From: Cinnamomum chago
Taxonomy: Eukaryota > Streptophyta > Magnoliopsida > Laurales > Lauraceae
NCBI GenBank assembly: GCA_038049695.1
Contig: CP142453.1
Location: 17,674,001-17,738,000, forward strand
Reading direction: 5' to 3'
Length of the DNA stretch: 64,000 bases
The translations under genes and the position numbers were made by a program. The notes under the pieces are model-generated. The model had not been told where the DNA came from. It ran no database searches and saw only the letters and a list, made by a program, of their open reading frames with translations. Positions 60,501-64,000 of the stretch are shown here, in pieces. Every line of letters begins with the position of its first letter. Positions within the stretch are counted from its first letter, which is position 1.

Positions 60501-63500
60501 GCTTCTGTGAAACAGATGCTTCTGTGAAACAGAATGTAAATAGAACAGTAATACCCGATCGAAGAAGCCTACAACTGTGATTTATAGGCGGAAACAGAAA
60601 AGCAGCAACAGCAGCAGGACTGTGACCAAGGCACGTCTGATGACGCTCTCTTTAGGACGAGTTCCGCCCCCCTGGTTTCTATTCCCAGTTGCGAAGGTTC
60701 TCAGCAGAACTGCCCCCAGGATACAACGGCCTTCTCGCTCAGGCTCTGGTTGCAACGCAGGCCTGATTATCGCAGACTCCTTTTCCAATGCTCAGAGGGA
60801 AAATCGAAAGTAAAGAAGAAGAGGAAAGAACGATTTTTTCTATCTTACCAGAGCGCAGATAGCCCTAGTTTTATATTATAATCAAAGATCCGTTGGGCCA
60901 TAAAACCACGTCGTTCAATATCATTAATCCATATTAAATCAGTGATTAAAACAGTTTAAATTCACAACGTTAATCAACGTTTAAAATCAGCAATTAAACC
61001 ACGTTTAAAATCAACGATTTAATTCACAACGTTAAAACGACGTTTAAAATCATCATTAATCAGCAATTAAGATTTTGGTTTTAAAAATTAAAAATAATGG
61101 CAAAAGGATGCCATTTCTATATCAATATGTTGGGCCTGGCTCACGTGCGCGCATAGGGCCCATGGCAAAAGCCTTCAAAGATTCTTAAAGTATAAAGGAA
61201 TGAAAACACATATAAACCCACCTCAAAAGTTGAACTTGAGCAATGTGGGATGTGTTGATTCCAAAAGTCTACACAACCCATAAAGTAAACAAGGACAAAA
61301 CAACTTTACAAAAACCACCTTTAGGATTTTTTTAAACACAAAACCCAACAATACAAACATTCAAATCATATTGATCATGATAGATCAAATGTGTTATGTT
61401 GCAAATTGACATTTCGAATCTAAGCACTGTTACTAACAATTAAAAAACACTTTGCTGACCAAAACCTTTGCTTTCATTTGCCTTTTTACAGGGTGAAGAT
61501 ATCAATTTCTCTAGTCTTGGAAAATCACCTGTTTATCCACTTATATATGAAGGATCAGCTAAATCTAATTCAAGCACTGACAGTGATGCAAGGTACTCCT
61601 TTTGTAAACAATTTCACACTCTTGAGCATTCTGTGGACATCAACGCTCACAGAATTATTCCCTGCTATTCTGATTAATGTTTTCTACACTATACTTTGTC
61701 TGTTGCCCGTGAAATTGTTCAGCAATTATGATATGGATGCACTTGATGGGAAAAGAATAAAGGGGAAGATTGTTGTCTTCCAGCATCCAGGAGACAGCAT
61801 ATATTCCAAGAGCCTGAAGATGAAAGAAGTGAAAGGGAAAGGAGGGATTGGCCTGATTTTGATACAAGATTTGGGAAAGGCTGTTGCATCTCCCTTCGGT
61901 GGTTTTCCGGTTACAACAATTTCTTCTGATGAAGGTGGTGAGATCCTGAGCTATATTAATTCTACTAGGTATAAAACTTGTCAATCTATCCTTTCAGGTC
62001 TCTTTTTAGTTGCACTGAATCTAAATCTGAACTAGTTTCCTTTCTGTACCTAGCTACTAGGAGCAAATTAAGTAATGTTAATAGAAACAATGCCAACATT
62101 TAAGGGCCTCTTTGTTTAAATACATAGGAATTTCATCCCCTAAGTGGTTAAAAATAAAGATGAAAGGCCAATATACAAAAATGAGCATCAGATAACCTTT
62201 CCTTTCATGGAAATAGAATCAAGGGAAGATGGGAAATCAATACCTACCAATCACTCTAGCAATTCCAATATTAGGAAAGTCAAGGTCCCATCTACATCAC
62301 TCCCTTATATCCTTCACCCCTCACCTTGTGTCTTTCATCCCTCACTTCTTTTATAATATTGGTGATGAAGCTAATTTAACCATAAATTCCTATTTATACA
62401 GTTTCTATGTATTATATGGAAACAAACAGGCCAAAAAGGGTTATTTATAATAACATTAGCATTATCTAGACAGTTTCTTGGCCTAAATCAATTGACTAAC
62501 TGTATGTATTGGAACATGTTCAAAGAAACCCGGTTGCAACGATTCTCCCAACAGTTTCAGTGATCAACTACAAACCTGCACCAACAGTAACCTACTTCTC
62601 ATCTAGAGGCCCTTCTACCCAGACAAGAAATATTCTCAAGGCAAGTCTCTCATCTAGAGGCCCTTCTTAGAGTGAAACGTCATTTTGACTGCCAAAAGAT
62701 GTTTAAAATTTGAATTCCTTTTGCAGCCAGATATTGCTGCACCTGGTGTGAATATTCTTGCAGCATGGAAGTCGACATACGATGCATCAGAAATCCCTCC
62801 AGGCCAAAATCCTTCCCCATTCAATCTACTGTCTGGTACATCAATGGCATGCCCACATGTTTCCGGGGTTGCTGCCACAATCAAAGCTAGGAACCCCACC
62901 TGGAGTCCTTCCTCAATCAGATCAGCCATAATGACTACAGGTTATCATACTCATTCCTTGCTACACTATTTAGAGGAATCCATTAATCTTTGTATGAGCA
63001 AGTTATACTAAAAGTTTGTCATCCTTTGATCTACAGCAAGTCAAACAAACAATGAAAAAGCCCCACTCACAGATGACACTGGGTCCACAGCCACACCCTA
63101 TGATTATGGAGCAGGGGAAGTGAGTCCATCAGGAGCATTAGAACCAGGCTTAGTATATGAAACTGAAAAACTTGACTACTTCCTTTTTCTTTGCAATTAC
63201 GGATACAGCACTGGAACAATCAAACAAATATCAACTATTCCAGACGGGTTCAAATGTCCAAAGGACTCCGGCAAGGGTTTGATCTCCAATCTAAACTACC
63301 CATCAATCGCCATCTCCAAATTCGACGGGAAGGAGAACAAGAAAGTGAGTAGAACAGTTACAAATGTTGGTGCTGATGATGAAACAGTGTATACAGCAAC
63401 CATAAAATCTCCACATGGTTTGGATGTGAAGGTGATACCTGATAGGCTTCAGTTCACCAAGAACAGTAAGAAGTTGAGCTACCAAGTGGTCTTCTCATCA

Positions 63501-63599
63501 TCTTCTTCAGTGAAAGGTGATCTGTTTGGGTCCATTACTTGGACTGATGGGAATCATAGAGTTAGAACTCCATTTGCTGTGACAAGTGATGAATCGTGA
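51578..63599 (+). CDS. SBT5.2: Subtilisin-like serine protease, SBT5.2/CRSP type (copy 2)
   Basis: Secreted S8 protease, tandem partner of copy 1. Exons: 51,578-51,744; 53,119-53,399; 53,778-54,415; 61,492-61,592; 61,723-61,968; 62,526-62,640; 62,727-62,940; 63,037-63,599. Every exon length equals that of copy 1 (167, 281, 638, 101, 246, 115, 214, 563) and the join is open for 774 codons. The signal peptide ([20 protein letters not shown]), I9 propeptide, Asp (LLDTGVWPES), His (GHGTHTAS), Asn (CSAGNDGP) and Ser (GTSMACPH) are all kept. Intron 3 is 7.1 kb because of an antisense copia element, and intron 2 has an L1 fragment. In exon 5 both PA-domain cysteines are replaced (TCD to NYD, VVC to VVF) and changes are dense just there. 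Whether the long intron splices normally cannot be read from DNA. Intron 6 keeps the GC donor. Confidence 0.88.
52300..52569 (+). mobile_element. 5'-truncated L1 LINE insertion in intron 1 region of copy 2
   Basis: The insert is absent from copy 1. It carries the end of an L1 RNase H frame ([20 protein letters not shown]), a 3' leader of the type TTTTGTAACTCTCTTTC and a poly-A tail, and is flanked by ATAGTTT (52,293-52,299 and 52,570-52,576). It lies between exons 1 and 2 and dates from after the duplication. Confidence 0.85.
54476..54720 (-). mobile_element. RTE LINE 3' tail in intron 3 (copy 2)
   Basis: Counterpart of 20,403-20,660: an ATCATCATCATCATC run followed by AAAACTTTGTCCCAAATATA. 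On the minus strand this is the RTE 3' end form. Confidence 0.45.
54921..55266 (-). pseudogene. Truncated second copy of copia gag
   Basis: From an ATG at 55,266 it repeats the first 115 or so gag residues ([13 protein letters not shown]...) with a stop in FDGSNF (GGA to TGA). It ends at the host junction after KKYAV. It cannot encode a working gag. Confidence 0.88.
55292..56007 (-). repeat. Copia second LTR (716 bp)
   Basis: It has the same ends as the 5' LTR (TGTAAGATC...ACCCAACA). It lacks two blocks of the 5' LTR but keeps its own GC-rich middle block (55,675-55,790; CGCGCGATATACACGC) absent from the other. Confidence 0.8.
56008..56020 (-). promoter_or_regulatory. Copia polypurine tract
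   Basis: On the minus strand, CAAGGGGGGAGAT abuts the LTR start TGTTGGG. This is the plus-strand primer site usual for plant copia elements. Confidence 0.85.
56530..60447 (-). pseudogene. Copia gag-pol polyprotein, one frame with two premature stops
   Basis: The start is [20 protein letters not shown] at 60,447, and one frame of 1,306 codons runs to 56,530. In order: gag; zinc knuckle [14 protein letters not shown] (near 59,620); protease IDTGATNH (near 59,455); integrase with an HHCC finger (WHGRLGHIN...CIICSQSK) and a DDE core containing [11 protein letters not shown] and [15 protein letters not shown] with [12 protein letters not shown] and [11 protein letters not shown]; and RNase H with [20 protein letters not shown]. 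Only TAA at 59,788-59,790 (within gag, before the knuckle) and TGA at 58,402-58,404 (in YFRVWGCLAH, Trp to stop) interrupt it. In RNase H the usual STTEAE reads STKDLE. The few lesions suggest a recent insertion. Confidence 0.93.
60473..61350 (-). repeat. Copia 5' LTR (878 bp)
   Basis: On the plus strand it starts TGTAAGATCTAATGGC and ends AAACCCAACA. It differs from the other LTR by two large indels: about 85 extra bases at 60,709-60,800, and a different middle segment near 60,945-61,128. Confidence 0.8.
62105..62432. mobile_element. MITE in intron 5 (copy 2)
   Basis: Counterpart of 22,051-22,383, with ends GGCCTCTTTGTTT and AAACAAACAGGCC. Confidence 0.55.
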
Positions 63600-64000
63600 A
63601 AAGTTCTCCATCTCCATTTAGCATTTAGATCTGTGCTGGATATGTGTAATATATACACTAATAATAACGGTATTGTCGGAAAAAAAAATGTAGACAGTAC
63701 TGTTCAAATGATGGATTGCTTATAGATTCCATCATTTAGAAGCAAAACTAGAACTGAAATCAACTCTGCATACATTTCAAGATATGAATTTCCTGGCATA
63801 AACTTTCTTTATGCACTATCCATATCCAATTCAATGCTCCAGATTAGCCCTGGAATGTTCACAAGTGATTCTAAACTTGCAACTTATGAGCTTGATGAAA
63901 TGAATGGGTGATCTGAGTTTACTGATTGGAAACTCACCAAAATTTGTATGAAATGTGCCTTACAAATGCTTTACATCCTTTTCATGACATTTATTGGTAC
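63600..64000. other. 3' flank of subtilase copy 2
   Basis: Parallel to 23,551-23,951. It includes an AATATATACACTAATAATAA stretch near 63,649 that may hold the polyadenylation signal. The duplication continues past the window edge. Confidence 0.6.

Larger units (their letters stand above)
54921..61350 (-). mobile_element. Ty1/copia retrotransposon in intron 3 of copy 2, with extra truncated second unit
   Basis: Read on the minus strand from 61,350: LTR (61,350-60,473), gag-pol (60,447-56,530), polypurine tract (56,020-56,008), LTR (56,007-55,292), then leader and gag again (55,266-54,921), where it is cut. The order is thus LTR-gag-pol-LTR-gag', a partial tandem element. The host intron resumes with ATACAAACATTC at 61,351. 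At the left junction, 446 bp of intron present in copy 1 (20,851-21,296) are missing. Confidence 0.93.
47645..64000 (+). repeat. Tandem segmental duplication, copy 2 (runs off the window)
   Basis: It is parallel to 16,898-23,951 and expanded by an RTE LINE (48,037), an L1 fragment (52,300) and a copia element (54,921). The left edge coincides with the LTR end at 47,640. Confidence 0.9.

Overview
This window is nuclear DNA of a flowering plant. It has GT-AG introns of plant type, plant subtilases, a plant-length eIF5B, and plant lineages of Ty3/gypsy (Tat, Tekay-like), Ty1/copia, RTE and L1 LINEs, a FAR1-type Mutator element and hAT-like MITEs. Nothing bacterial, viral or organellar was seen. 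The sequence does not fix the species; long introns and dense nested LTR elements suit a large, probably woody angiosperm genome.

Region 1 (1-1,970) is the 5' end of a decayed Tat-type retrotransposon on the minus strand, with an LTR carrying an 18-bp minisatellite. Region 2 (2,891-12,330, minus) is the single-copy gene for translation initiation factor eIF5B: ten coding exons, one GC-AG intron, a long lysine-rich N-terminus and a one-base frameshift in the exon 1 coiled coil. Its introns hold a decayed RTE LINE with a nested SINE and a 290-bp foldback element. A telo-box lies just upstream of its start codon. Region 3 (about 13,870-14,950, plus) is a small gene for a conserved-looking 90-aa acidic/basic protein. 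A hAT-like element with a tRNA-like core separates it from eIF5B.

Region 4 is a tandem pair of secreted subtilisin-like proteases of the SBT5.2/CRSP type, at 17,751-23,550 and 51,578-63,599. Each has eight exons whose lengths match exactly between copies and joins to a 774-codon open frame with all catalytic residues. The two copies share promoter, introns and 3' flank. Copy 2 has since gained an RTE LINE upstream, an L1 fragment in intron 2 and a 6.4-kb antisense copia element in intron 3. It has also lost both cysteines of the PA-domain pair. The rest of exon 5 through exon 7, introns included, is nearly identical between copies, which suggests gene conversion.

Region 5 (about 24,100-47,640), between the two proteases, is a nest of mobile elements. 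A Tat element has a Tekay-like solo LTR in or beside its 5' LTR and an antisense ORF downstream of pol. Its 3' end is cut by a 10-kb Mutator-like element with about 0.7-kb inverted arms. That element carries a FAR1-type transposase, a GRF zinc-finger gene, a six-copy 188-bp satellite and, inside the transposase, a 2.2-kb solo LTR flanked by a perfect 5-bp target duplication. Another Tekay-like LTR ends exactly where the second protease block begins.

The likely working genes are the two subtilases and the small 90-aa gene, plus eIF5B if its frameshift is a sequence error. All the mobile elements appear disabled: stops, frameshifts, lost catalytic residues, or insertion by other elements.
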